This document shows positions 23,099-35,833 of a stretch of DNA of 64,000 bases, one piece after another. Position numbers and translations under genes: made by a program. The DNA is taken from the NCBI RefSeq assembly GCF_040807025.1, contig NC_090942.1, forward strand, positions 196,720,247 through 196,784,246, given 5' to 3'. A model generated the notes under the pieces. It searched no databases. It saw nothing but the letters and a program-made list of their open reading frames with translations, and had not been told where the DNA came from. Source of the DNA: Struthio camelus. Lineage: Eukaryota > Chordata > Aves > Struthioniformes > Struthionidae. Within the stretch, counting starts at the first letter, position 1; each line of letters starts with the position of its first letter.

Positions 23099-24883
23099 CG
23101 GAGGGGAGGTGTCCTGTGTAACAGTGTTACTCATTTTTAGATTAAAAGGCTGTTTAAGTGAATGAAAGGCACTAATGTTGACAATATTCTCAGGTACTTC
23201 ACACACAAGGAAACTCTCCTAGCTGAACTGTCTTGCTTTACTGTAGCTGCACCAAGTTTAGTTTGGTTCCCTTAGCAGATGTCATTTTTAGTTTGTACGT
23301 TAAAATAAGGTTTAATAAAGGAGGTGTATGGACACATAATGCAAGCATCAAGGATACAAGCTGCCCTTGGAGTTAGAGCCAGGTCACTGTGTCAAGAGCT
23401 CTGTTCTCTGGTTTCTATATACTGGCATACTTCTAGAACAATACCAAAGACTGACATGGGAGAATGTTAATGAAGGACACATGTTACAGCCATGTGAAAT
23501 AGTGCCATTGTTAGGAGTATTGTGACGTGTATATTTATATAGAGCATTTACAGTTTGCTTGTTTAGACAAAGACTAAAATTTGGACAGAAGTGCTTTATC
23601 ACCTTGTAAGTCTCCCATTCCCTTTTGGAAGAACAAACATCTTCATTGTAATGGGACCCACTTATTTGACCAGGTATTTTGTTTAGTTTAACTAGATGCA
23701 GTCTTGCAAATTACTTTTCGATTGATTCATTATGCTGTGTATTCAACTCAAGGTAGATTAGCAGTCAGTGGCAGAGATACCGGAATAAAAGTCACCATGT
23801 GACTTTTTCCTTTGGTGTGTATTAATTAAAACAAAATGTAGCTTTACAAATACGAAATACAGTGACTGTTACTTAGGGATCTTCCTTTTAGAAGGGTGTG
23901 CATGTGAGAGAGATGTAGGGTGGAACTGGTGGAAGTCCCTCAATTATTTCATTTTAAACCACTGAAATAACTACACAAAAAATAACCACCGCGGGGAAAG
24001 GGCGCATCGCAGTGCTAGAGAGTATGAAGCTTCTGCATTGAGTATAACACGTGTGTATTTGTTTTTTACTGGAAGGGTATCTTATGAATCAAATTTCATT
24101 TCCTGGAGACTCCTCTGTGTGAAGGTACCTGTTCTCTTATATTTTAATCAGGAATTAATACCACTACTTTATGAAAGTATTCTGTCAAGAAGAAGAAAGC
24201 GACTGCGTCTACACGTAAACTGAGTGTGTGCTTTTTTGTTTTTGTTTGTTTTTTGTTTTGTTCTTAACAAGTGAAAATATTTTGGTGGTAATGTCCGCGT
24301 TGTAAATTCTTGGCCAAATTTACCGCTTTTGAGGATGGACTAGAGATCTCAAATCTCTCTCTCTAGACCTGGATTGTCCTTGATGCAGAAAAGCCTACAT
24401 AAAGCAAGGTGGGTATTAATCATGAAAAGACGTTCTCTACTTAGCATTTGTGTAGTGTATGTCACACAACAATCCAGACAAGATGAATGTTAAACAAAAT
24501 AAAATTAATGTGCAGCAAGTGACTCATTTGTGTGGGTTCTGAAATTTTGATCCACGTCAACATTCGTAATCGGTACTATTCTTAATGTAGAACAGACATT
24601 TGATTTTCAGGGTGACTAGCTGTGCTTGTTCTCTTGATTCGCTCTTCAATTTCAGTCACAATCCACTCGAGATGGGTACAGTTTAAAATTATTCCTAGTT
24701 TGAAAAACGTGGACAATAAGTGCCGTTGTATCTTGTGTATGATTTCTTTTGAGTTCAGTAGCTTAACTTCTCTCCTATGCTAGAGGCTGTGTAGCTCCTT
24801 CCCAGCCACAGGCTCAGGGTGGTGTTGATTGATCAGAGAACTGTTCTGTGTTCCCTGTGAGGAACTTAGCTGTGCTGAGTAAT

Positions 24884-25054
24884 TGGAAACAAATATTAAG
24901 TAAGATGGCTTCTGCAGATCACTCAAGTATTTTAACAGGAAAGCAACAGCTGGGGAAGTTTGTGCTTCTGTTTCTGAAGTGGTATTTTAATATTGTGCTG
25001 TCCTGGGCTGTGTTCCTGGTGGGTCCTGAAACCTAGTGTGCTTATACAATACAA
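24884..25054 (+). repeat. Inverted repeat, left arm (171 bp)
   Basis: The reverse complement of this segment is identical over all 171 bases to 26513-26683, by direct reading of both strands in ten-base blocks. Identity stops abruptly at both edges: the flanks (AGTAAT before, GCTGTT after) do not match. The arm has no TIR-like ends, poly-A or known family signature, and overlaps a 62-codon open frame that is probably chance. It lies in DCLK1 intron 3, so in the primary transcript the two arms could pair. Confidence 0.95.
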
Positions 25055-26512
25055 GCTGTTCCTTTGCAAAAGACTTGCAATCTGGACACTAGAGGATTGT
25101 GCACTTCAGCAAATACTCATGCAGCCTAGCTTTAGACACAAAGCTTAGGGTCCTGAACGAGAGACAGGGGTGGGCTGGCATATTATGTAGCTGTGACAGA
25201 CTCTTCCCAAGAGCAATTCAGAGCATCTCGCCAACTTGTAAGGCACCTTACTTTCCCTTCCATCCTGCCTCTGGTATATTTGATCATAAGTTCTTTCTTT
25301 TCCTCTGGAAGATACATCATTCTTGACTGTGGCTTTTTGGAACTGATTTAGGGGAGGAACAAAGATGAGGAATTTCTCCTAAGTATGAGGGCTCTCAATA
25401 TTGGGGAAAAATTTGTCCAGTGATGCTTTTTGGAAAAAAATAGACTGAAAAACAAATCGGAACAAAAATCAGTGACTAGAAATCATCCATCTCAGCTGAT
25501 GGTGAGAGGGTTGTAGGGTGGAAGAGCCCCTGAGGGTCTTGAAAGATCCATCTAATTCCCACTGAGAAAAGTGGACTTCCTTTGCAGAATGGATTGTGCT
25601 GTGTATTTAACAACAAAAGAAGCAAAATCTGGTTCAAAATCAGTAAAAGACATGCTAGGGTTCTAGACAGCTTGCTGGCAGTTGAAATTGTCCTGGTGTG
25701 AGAGGAGAGCCACGATAGGTCCTTGAGCCCTTGTGACTATGCGTAGGCTGGGTTGATGTCACGTTATGACATTGACTAACAGTTTTAATTGTTAACCAAA
25801 TAAGAAAGCCTTCTGTAAAGGAGTGAACAGAAGCCCATTCCTAATTGAAAACAGTGTGTGTGTTCATTTGTCTAGTTTTGGTTCCTATTACACTGAGACC
25901 GACAACTGTGTTGCTCCATCTCTAAAAGCCCTCTCACAATAGGAGTTTCCAGGGTTGCTAATTGGCATCCCCTATGAACTGTAGATTTACTTTGAAAATT
26001 TAGAAGAGAAAATTCCGTCGTCTTTGACCTTTAGATTCTCTTCTGCGTAGCATGAAAACCAAACTGTTATTAATTGAATAACACTGAAAGCTTGCACATC
26101 TACTTCAGCATGCCTTAAATATCACAGAAGTTGATGTTACTGTTTTATAAGGATATTGAGCTACTCACTCATGAGTAGAGAGTTCATGTATAGTGAGTAG
26201 CTGTTTTTTAAAGAAGAGTAATTTCTGACTTCTTAAAGATTGAGTATTCCGTGTGACAGATGGTGCCTCAGCAGAAGGGAGGTTGTCTGGTAGTTCAGAG
26301 TTTTTGATGTTACTGGAATAAGTATCCTTTTCCTTCCTATCTGAACTTGGTTTAATTTTTAAACACAAAATATAGCTGAGGATGATTTTCTGATAAAATT
26401 AAAATCTGATTTGCATATTGATGACTAGTGAGAGGAGGAGCAAACCAAAAGGAAACCATCCCAAACTCTAGGATTTTTTGGTAATTATTTTTGGGGGGCT
26501 AGGAAGGAAATA

Positions 26513-26683
26513 TTGTATTGTATAAGCACACTAGGTTTCAGGACCCACCAGGAACACAGCCCAGGACAGCACAATATTAAAATACCACTTCAGAAACAGA
26601 AGCACAAACTTCCCCAGCTGTTGCTTTCCTGTTAAAATACTTGAGTGATCTGCAGAAGCCATCTTACTTAATATTTGTTTCCA
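26513..26683 (-). repeat. Inverted repeat, right arm (171 bp)
   Basis: Exact inverted copy of 24884-25054, separated from it by 1,458 bp. The left border follows GGAAGGAAATA and the right border precedes CACCCCCAAG. There is no target-site duplication or tail, which argues against retrotransposition and for a template-switch or break-repair event. Which arm is the original cannot be told without another species. Confidence 0.95.
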
Positions 26684-27684
26684 CACCCCCAAGAAAGACT
26701 TTTAAAAGCACTTGCATATTTCTCTGGCCCTGTATAGCTATGCTGCTGTACTGGAGAAAGAAGTAAGCTTATTGATGGTCATTGAAAAGACAAGTAACAC
26801 GCAGTGCTCAGGAGCAGAGACATTCTCTGTCAATGAATAGAATCTCTTCTGTTATACTCTAAATTAGTAGTCGTCTTAAACTTTGTCTGTTCCTTTCCGC
26901 AGTCCCATTAGGATACTGTTTCATGTCTTTGATTGAAGGAGCCAAACTCAATAGTTTGAAGACTTTACAGTGTGTATTTTTAGGCTGTTGTGTTCACTGA
27001 AATGATGTTCCTTTTAATCTCTGAAGCTCTGATTGTTAGTAACTTTTTTGACTGGCAGAAATAGGTGGGCTTTTTTTTTTCCTCTGAAGTGGTATAATGT
27101 AGTAAGGCAGTAAAGTGGTAATGGATCTTGGATTCATTGGGTTGTTTCTATTTCTTCTAAAACTTGGTTAGTACAAGAGGTTGAAGAAATTTCAGTCACT
27201 TAACAGAATTTTAAGAAACATCAAAGGAAAAATGTGTTCCTCAAGATTTTCTGTAGCACGTTGTTTGTCTTTCCGAAGAAAATGACTCATACAACTCTTA
27301 AGAAAAAAATCAGTACTGTATGCAGCTTATTGCAACTTACACAAGTGCTAATATTTTTTTTTTTAAATTTTATCCTGTGGCTTCTTGGGTCTATCATTTT
27401 TGCGCAAACACTTGGAAAATCTTTGCAATATATCCTTGACAAGGTTGAATTTCTAAAACTTAAGGCTGATAACTTTTTTGCATCAAACTCAAGTTTGAAC
27501 AGCTACCTGAGACTTAGTACAACTGTGTCTTTGATTATTTCCTTCTTTCTACTTACTCTTCATTTCAACACCTTTTTGCAAAGCTGTTGTGTAGAAGAAA
27601 AATATTCCATGAATGAGAATTTGATGAATGGTTTAAGAGGACAAACTACATAAATATTCTCTGACTAACTTTTTTTGTTGTTCC

Positions 27685-27703
27685 TTTTTTTTTTTTTTTT
27701 TTT
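27685..27703. repeat. T19 tract within a long pyrimidine run
   Basis: Nineteen T followed by CTCCTCTCTCTCTTTCTG and then TTTATAG at 27722-27728. It looks like a strong acceptor, but no exon with a good donor is evident after it. It may be a decoy acceptor, or simple sequence. Confidence 0.6.
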
Positions 27704-30549
27704 CTCCTCTCTCTCTTTCTGTTTATAGGAATGGAGATCTCTAGAGCACCAGCAAATGTTACTGGTCAAATGGTTCAAAAGTTCTTGATGGTGGAGGGAA
27801 TGGCAGTCACAGATTGCTCAACCTTGTGTCTTGTTTTGCTATTTAAGCTTTTATGAACCCAGTTTATTTTCTCAAAATGCAGTCAGCCATGAAACATCTT
27901 TAATTCTTTTCAAAACGTTCTAGCTTCTAAAGCCATGCACTTTGCTATCTCTTCTCGTCATTGGAAAGAAACACAAAAAATCCCTGAGGATATTCTATTT
28001 GCTCTAGCATTGCCTTTCATGGTTCTTCCTCTGTAGTTAGTCTAGGGCAGCAACACGCCTTGGGTGCTTGTCAAGTTAAACAAGATGAATCCAGATCTCT
28101 AGCTCTAGAAAGATTATTTCTTAAACTAACTCTGCTATGAATGTGAGTTTGAGGTACAATTCTCTTTCCTTATTCTGTGTGCCTGAGGACTTCTACTGTG
28201 AATTTCAGTAGAAGTGGGATTGATTAGAGGATGTTTGGGGACTACAATATTAAGTACTATTAAGTCAGCAATGTTCTACATGGATGTCTGGCATATATTC
28301 TTCTCCCCACACCTTCAAGCTCGAAACCCCCTCGTTCAATCTCATGGGAAGTATTGACTTAATCTCTTCTGAATCTAAGTCCCCACTACTGTGTGCCAGG
28401 TCATGGGGGCAGAATGCCCACACTCAATCAGACTTAAGAACTAACACAATTATCAGTAGGTTAGAATATTTCCATTGTACTGAATGCAGACAGTAAAGCT
28501 CTAAAAAGGGCTTAAGTTTATAAATAAACTGAGCCAGTTCCTTGGAGACTGTTTTCCTGATGTTACTGGCTAATGGTATGTGACAAGGACTGCAAGGTGT
28601 ATATCACACTGACTTAAATTTTTGTGAAGTACTTTCCATTACTTTCTCCCCATGAACTATTACAGCAGGCCAGAACACCTTCTGCAAGGAGGTGTTTTGG
28701 GTGAATAAGAATGGGCTGCTGAGGAAGGACTCATTCTTCTACAATACGATTGAGCTCTTGAAGTTGCAGATAGAAGAGCAAGGGAGTCTTCAGGGACTTA
28801 GGGGATGCGGGACGGGACAGTACTTTACAGATGGATAAAAATGAGCACAGATGAGTCTGAAATGATCAGAGATAAGTAAGTTTAACTTTAGAAAGCATGA
28901 CAGAAGATAATAGTATGCTTCTAGTGGAACCAGCAAAGCAATATAGGGCTTTGGAATCAGAGCTGGAAGTTACTGAAAATAACGCCCATATTAAGTAGTT
29001 AAGGCTGATTCCCCTTCTGAATCAGTTGTTCTGGTGGATTTGATTTTCTATTAAATGTTAGATCTTAAACTTCTTCTGTGTAAAATTCCTCTGCGCTTTA
29101 ATAGCTTAAAACTGTAAGAGTCGTCTATTCATTGAGTGAACGGAGGGTGAAATCTCGATTTGAACTGGTTTTAATTTTGGCTTTAATCTTTTTGGCTTGG
29201 CTTAAGCAATGATTTTCTCAAAGCTGCCAGACAGTAGGAGAAGATTGGGGACATCTTGTAGAATAGCCAGTATAGAATGCCTTTGATTAAAAATGAGGGA
29301 AGACATTTATCGCGCGAAGTGCATATGCTGGCTTTTTAAATAGAAGAATGTTGCTGAAAATACCTTCATCTACTTTCTCTTGCAGCCAAGTTATGTACCT
29401 GTTTTGCATTAATTTGAATTGCAAACTGTAGCTGTTGCTGTACGGAATGCATCAAAAAGCTAAACCTTTGACACTTTCTTTATTCTAGTTGCCCCTGAAA
29501 TTTCCTGCTGTCTCATCCTGACTTTCTTGGTTTCTTATCTGCCTCCTAGTCGTCTGTCTGCTTCTCATGGCTTTCTAGAGGACTCCTCCACTTTCTCTGA
29601 GTTTAATTGCTCATTTCTACACTTCTTATGTATTTCAATATTATCTCCTTTTTTTAATGTGTGTTCTAGTTGCAATTTCGGTTGATTTATTTCTGTCAGA
29701 TCCTCACAAATATCACTTTCTGTGGAGTGATTTTTTTTTTTGTGAGATGGTGCCCTGATCATGGCATCCAGATTTTGTAATGCAGCTCTCTGTTCTGTTT
29801 GTAGATCTTATGTTTTTACAACCATTCTGAAGATTTGTTTAACCCTCTTCTGCTGTCTCTCCATATGTGAAATTTTTGTTTGCATCTTATGCAAAAAACT
29901 GAGTTAAAGGTAATGCAGTATACAGACTGCTTAAGTGGAACACTTATGTGCTCCTTGGAGAGGAAATAACTTTGAGAAGGAGGTAGAGGGTAACGTGTGT
30001 GTGTTGTGGGAAGTAGCCCTGGCATGCTAGAAATCAATAATGAGAAACACTGTGGAAAAATAGTTTTCACATGAGAATAAATTTATGTATGCTGGTCAGA
30101 ATTCTATCTTCTTTTTTTTTTTTAATCTTAGGAAATAAACATGAAAATATTAAAAATGCAACTGCTCATGAAAAGGTCCACAGATGATATGGCTGATTCT
30201 GATAGAGTACCGCATCTGGTACCCTTTTAGGGTGTTATTTCGTCAGCATGAGCTTATTGTAGCTACGTGAGCATAAACAGAGTTGGTACCCCTATGGGGG
30301 TATGATGGTCATAATAAAACTTCCACACAAGCAGTTAGGTTTGGGGTGAATGCTTCTGGAATACACAAAGGCACTATTTCCTAGTGTCTAAGTAGTCCTT
30401 GCTGCCATCTGAAATGCTAATATACTTTTATTCTTGCTACTTAAAAATATATTCTGTATTCTGGTGCATTCATTATATTCCTGAAAAAGAAAAAAGGTTA
30501 TCGGGTTTAGGGGGAAGAATATGATTATTTAGACGTTTCAGTTTCTGAG

Positions 30550-31020
30550 TCAGAACACATCTGTTCTGGGGCAGGTTGAGGAACATTGCAAATACTCAGG
30601 AGAATGTGTTTAAATAGAGTATGACTGTGATGAATTGGGAACACGGACTGCAATCAGTATGAAATCTAATAAGACAAATATCGAGCAGTTAATATTGGAA
30701 AGAATAATCAAATGGTTGATCAGAAATGGGGAAACAAACTAAATGACAGTACAGTAAGCATGATATATAAAGCTTTTTGACAAAAGTATTGAACACTTCA
30801 TCACTATGAAATGGGTGACACGTAGGAGAATGGGACACAAGGAAGAAGTTTCTAGTGGTTGTGCAGTTGATCAGGATCTTTATGAAAGCAGTTGTGACAT
30901 CCGCTTTTTTCATCAGGCATAGGCAAACTGAAATATGTGCATCTTACAAATATATAAAGACAACAAGAATAACCTGTGAACTGAGTGTTCTCAGTATAGT
31001 GAGCAAGGGTTAAGAGAGAC
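30550..31020 (+). mobile_element. Short decayed CR1-type LINE fragment
   Basis: About 30590-30780 resembles the RT C-terminal part of old CR1-type elements. It shows a decayed version of the 'atgaaattcaataagac' segment (30659-30676), then 'ggaaagaataatcaaatg', 'aaatgggg' and 'gcagtac'-like words in the expected order. There is no open frame. The edges and assignment are from memory of the family and are approximate. Confidence 0.45.
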
Positions 31021-31948
31021 AAAGCCTCTAAATGCACAAAAGAGGTGGACTAAGGCTGTTCTAGCTGCCTGAGAACCGGGAACATTGATACTCAGACTTT
31101 TCTCTTTTTCACTTGAGCTTGGCAACAAATAAACTTATATTCAATACCTTTAGTTAGGGACATCCTAAGCAACTTGTCTGGTAAAGTCACCCTGGGACTC
31201 CATTTTTATAACACAAGAATTAAAAGGAAAGAAAACCTTTTATAGTTATATATAACTATTCCAGCAGTTAAATAAAATCTTTCACATTTCCAGCTGACAT
31301 ATTTGTCAAAAGGAATATATTCTCCCAAGAACTTTAATTTTTGACAGAAAACTATTCAGCTGAATTATTTAATCAGACAGCTTCATTAAGTTGTGAACGA
31401 GAAATATTGTGCTGAAGCTGAACATTTGTTTTAAAAAAAATTTACTAAATATTAAACTTACCAAAGGAGCAAGTAGCTAAAGAAGTATTGAAGTCCTTAT
31501 AGGAGAATAATATCTCATATATGTATATGTTCAGACAGGAAGAACACCTACCTGAAAAATGCTTTCAGCCAGCGTTATACTACTGCTTTATTTAGAGCTT
31601 GTTTAAGCACAGCTATCTAACTATAGGGTCCTGGTGTCTAGAACATTATATTTTACACTTTGGTTGTTTTTGGGGGCGGGGGGACAAGGTGAAGTGAAGG
31701 AAATGAGGAGACTTTCCTTCCTCAGGAAAGTCTTCAATGACACTTTAAGAAGACTAGCCTTTAAATGCAGCATCCCTGTCAAAATGAAGCCTTCCTTCTG
31801 CACGTGGAGGAAGACTGTCCTAGAAAAGAATACTCAGCGCTGGTTTCTCTTGTGCTGAGTCCAAGTGAATGCTAGTCATCTTTCCCAGAATACGCTCGGA
31901 ACAGCTCTCATAAATGTTACAGAGGGAAGAGAAGAACAACAGCTGAAT

Positions 31949-31985
31949 GTCATACTGTACCATGCAGGAAGCAGTACAGTATGAC
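31949..31985. repeat. Short perfect hairpin, 12-bp arms
   Basis: GTCATACTGTAC (31949-31960) and GTACAGTATGAC (31974-31985) are exact reverse complements around a 13-base loop. No family assignment. A short hairpin like this can arise by chance or be the remnant of a small DNA transposon end. Confidence 0.7.
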
Positions 31986-32689
31986 TTTGTACAGTCATCA
32001 GAGTTAGCTTTTTTTGTTGTTGTTGTTCTTGTTTGTTTTTTGGTTTGGGGTTTTTTTTGGCAGCCCACTTAACATCACCAAGAGGCAGCCTCACAGTTTC
32101 AAAGTATCTTCCCCCAAAATAAGTTAGCTAGAGTATGCTTGTTTTTATGTCCCAAATTAATGAGTAGTCTATCTGAGAGATTATCATCATCATTTGTTAA
32201 ATATAGTGGATGGTTCCTGTTCTTTGGCAAAAAGGCTTACTGAAAACCTGTACCAACTTTACTGAAGCTTTATCTGCATTACTTCAGATTACGCCCTGAA
32301 AATGTCCCCTTGAATGTATAAGAAAAAAACACCTTCAAGCAGATCAGAAAAAGTGCCAAGTAGTTTTGAGCTTGTAAAACTGAAAACTGCAGCTCTGAAA
32401 CAGTTTCCTGAGGTGCCATAAGTTCATGTGCTGCGTTAGAAAGACAGACACTACTTCTGTCCTCAGTCCTAACCAAGGTTAGTCAGAAAGCACTAGGTAC
32501 CAGTTGAATGGGAGGCTTACATGAAATAACACTGAGGCATTTTGTCTTTAGCAAGGTGCACGTTTCCCTTTTTAATTAGTAGTTAATTAAGCTGGTGTCA
32601 ATCACTTTGAAACAGAGACTTAGAGAAGGGTAAGTTGATTATTTAACAGTGGACATAGAAATCAGCATGAAACTGGATAATCTGACCTT

Positions 32690-33110
32690 TGTGAAGGAGG
32701 ATATGGGCGGATGTGGAGGGGACAATATAAACTGGTTGCGGATGGTGCTAGTGGAGTGGGATGGTGGGACTGGGAGAGCAATGCAGAGCTACTGAAGAAG
32801 CACCAAAAGATCCCTCCATGGAGTCTCCTTGTAGGAGCTTATGTTACATGTGGGTCAGGAAGAATGCCTGATTTACAGCCCCATGAGTCTCCTATGGGAG
32901 CCTTGGGAATAGAGGGGATATTGGTAGGCCCTGCAGAGGGGGAAGCGGGTATCTCATGGCAAGTTCCAAGTAGTGCATCCCAGAGAGAGAACGCTAGACG
33001 CTTTCGAACAGTAGATACCTCTCCATTTCCAAATGGAACAAGTAATTCCAATATAAGAATTAACTTAAGAGTCTTTTGCCATCCACACAAGTTGTGATGT
33101 ATCTGAGCAT
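32690..33110. other. Less AT-rich patch with a 128-codon open frame, unrecognised
   Basis: A stretch with higher GC than the surrounding intron is open for 128 codons on + (32711-33097) and 94 codons on - (32839-33123). The predicted + peptide is Gly/Trp/Pro-rich and has no domain I recognise. There is no promoter or splice evidence. Either an unrecognised repeat fragment or chance. Confidence 0.3.
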
Positions 33111-33228
33111 CTCTTAAGTCCATTAGGTACCCTTTGGTTCAGATTTGTCAAAAAGCTGACCTCCACTCCGTGGAGCACGTGCAAAAGTAACTGGGGCAGT
33201 TCTGAGCCTGTGAGTAATGTATGTCCTT

Positions 33229-33310
33229 GCAGATTCTGAGAGCATATTTTACCTGGTAAAGGTCTGGGTGAGAGTTTAGCCGTAAGGTAAGATACGCTCT
33301 CAGAATCTGC
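33229..33310 (+). repeat. 82-nt imperfect hairpin, 26-bp stem, 30-nt loop
   Basis: Arms 33229-33254 and 33285-33310 are reverse complements at 24 of 26 positions. In RNA one difference would be a G-U pair and the other an A-C mismatch. Stem and loop size are in the range of a small pre-miRNA, though the loop is long and pairing does not clearly extend into the flanks as expected for a pri-miRNA. It could instead be a short palindromic transposon remnant. No known microRNA is recognised. Confidence 0.6.
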
Positions 33311-35814
33311 CTGTCACATTCATCCAAGTTGTGAAATTGTGAATAGTTTGGTTAAGTTGAAGTTGTAAATCCTACTCCAGCAAGCCTGAATAAACTTTGA
33401 CTGTAGACATATTTCAAGAGTTAATTTGGCAAAGCCTTAGCTGAAGCTAATAACTTCTTAAATAAAAATTTTATCAGACAAAGGATTTAATAGCCTGAAA
33501 GAACTGACTTAACTGGGATTTTTCTTCCTTTTAGTTAGTGGTGTGTTTGTGTTAAATCATGCTCTAGGCTTCATGTTCTCAAGCTTCCTTTCTCAGAGAA
33601 GACTAAGTGCTATGAATAATAGCAGGAGGTTTAAAGTATTGTAACAGGGTCTGTGATAGAATAACAAACTAAATACCTATTTTTTCGTGGTGCTCTCATT
33701 CATAAAATTTCCAACCCTCTGAAGATTCTTTTCAAACCTCTTATTTCATCCACCTGCCTCTGAATTGTCATATGGAGGAATTGAGACCACCAGCTGCTTT
33801 TGAGCATACTTAACACTGCAAAACAGCTGGGCATACTGTACTTTTCCTGGTCAAATCTCATAGTGAATTGTGGGGGGAGTATGAAGGAGGGATTGTTTTG
33901 GGAGATTCTTGCTCCCTTTCCCCCAGTGATTGTAATGTGACTTCCTAAACTAAACAGGAATATGATGAATGTACTTTTGAAAGAGACTTTTTAATGACCC
34001 TACATAATTCGGGTTTCATTCTTTCAGAGTCACCTGCATAAATCTCTGCTGTTCAGTAATTTCTCCATTTGGGAATGGCAGGTTGGAGTTGTTTTGTCTG
34101 CATATGTGTGTATACACCTGCACTTTTAAGCATTACATTGCTTCCTTCAAGAAGAGATAAGTATTTAAGTTGTTCTGCCTTTTTTTTTCCTCTTCCTTCC
34201 AGTCACTGCTGTTTGTGAGCACCAAATTGGCATTCTGCTATCCCCATTGTTTTATTGGGTGGGTTCCTTCCCACCCCGCCCTGCTTTTTAGTATAGCTCA
34301 GACTTTCCTCAGTTTTGTGAGGTGTGTTGGGGGGTGGTGTTGTTTTTTTTAGGAACTAGTACTGAGCAGAACCCTTCTGGATCAGCCCTTAATTATTTCC
34401 TTATAAAGCCAGCTGTCATAGTTTACATATATGCGATAGCATATTCAGCTGTCTTTGGAAAGGAAAATGTCATTAGAAGGTTCAGGGTAATTCTTCCCTG
34501 ACCTTGCTCCATTACATACATGTGCAAACAATCTGCCACTTGCTTCAAATTATGTGTTGAGGATCTTTTCAGGCTGTGGAAAAAAGTGTCCCCAAAGGAG
34601 TCATTATTTTAATGAAGCTGCTGGTCTCTTGAAATATGTTGCTTCTATATAAAAATGCGGAAGTAGATATCCTTGGGAAGTGCTTACTATTGCTTATATT
34701 TCAGAATGACAAAGGATCCTTGATCCAAAGGATGTTTCAAGATTAGGAATGAAGGAGCTGTTCAAGTAAGCAGTAAACTGAATGTTCTTGGTTTAACGTG
34801 AATCGTTTCAGGTACCCTGTTGCAATAGGGTGAAAGTTTGATAAAAAAATGAAGTTGTAATCTTATCTCTTGTGACTGGATACCTATGGGGTAAGCATTC
34901 TTCACTGGTTACATGAATTCAGGATTTATCATTCACAACTTTGAATATACCTTTCAAGTATAATTCTGTCAGATACATTGGTAGAATTTCATTGACTACC
35001 TTGTACGTCCTGGGATCCTGTGAAGTTCAAGAAGACTTGTGAACTGACCATGTCTTCAGCAGAAGAGAACTAGAGGCACCTGGTGCAGAGTGCATCTCCC
35101 CATGTCTTTTTGAAAATTGGAAAATGCACAACTAAGTATTTCAGTGAAATCTCCCAATAGCTGACGTATTAATAAAAAACTTCTTACAGTCTGGTGCACA
35201 GTCTTTAAGGAGACAAAAAGGAATGATACCTACTTTTTTTGGCTGTGTCCTGAGGCGACAATTCTAAGGCATCTGAACAGCCAAATATTTGAAGTACAAA
35301 AACACTTCTGAGATAGTGTGGTAACTTTTTCTTACATTTCTTTAAAGTAAATTTTAGTCTGCATTCACAGATTTTGTGCTGTTCAATGTCTAGTCAAAAG
35401 AACTCAAATTCTTCTCATGATGTTTTGTATTCTTATGTTTCTCTATAGCTAATTTAAATGTTACTGCAACTTTGTTAGATCTTCATAGTGGAGAGAACCT
35501 TGCAGACAGTAGTATTTGATACACTAAACCCTCAAGCTAGAAGTTAAAATTTAAGCATACATACTTTGTAAACTCTCCAGAGAAGCGGTATACGGTATTA
35601 TTTGTCAGGATTGTGGGACGAGTCTGTGACTGAAAATAAGCTGTTGGTGCATAATATGCAAACATACACTGAAAACTTCTTAAAAGCACCCTATGGGCAG
35701 AAATTACTTCAGCATTGCATTAAAGCCTCTGCAATCCATGGAGTTTTATTTGTTTAAAACCTCACCTGCTGTGTAAACAATCTCTGTAGTTCTTTTAGTT
35801 TATGTGGGATGCAT

Positions 35815-35833
35815 ATACATATATATATATATC
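35815..35833. repeat. Short (AT)n microsatellite
   Basis: About eight AT units, slightly interrupted. Simple sequence. Confidence 0.6.

Noticed and set aside
27234..27653. 139-codon hydrophobic open frame
   Set aside because: It starts at a non-ATG codon in AT-rich, T-rich DNA, where random frames look like membrane segments. No homology or splice context.
31242..31259. 18-bp AT palindrome
   Set aside because: A short palindrome of only A/T-rich bases is expected by chance in this composition.
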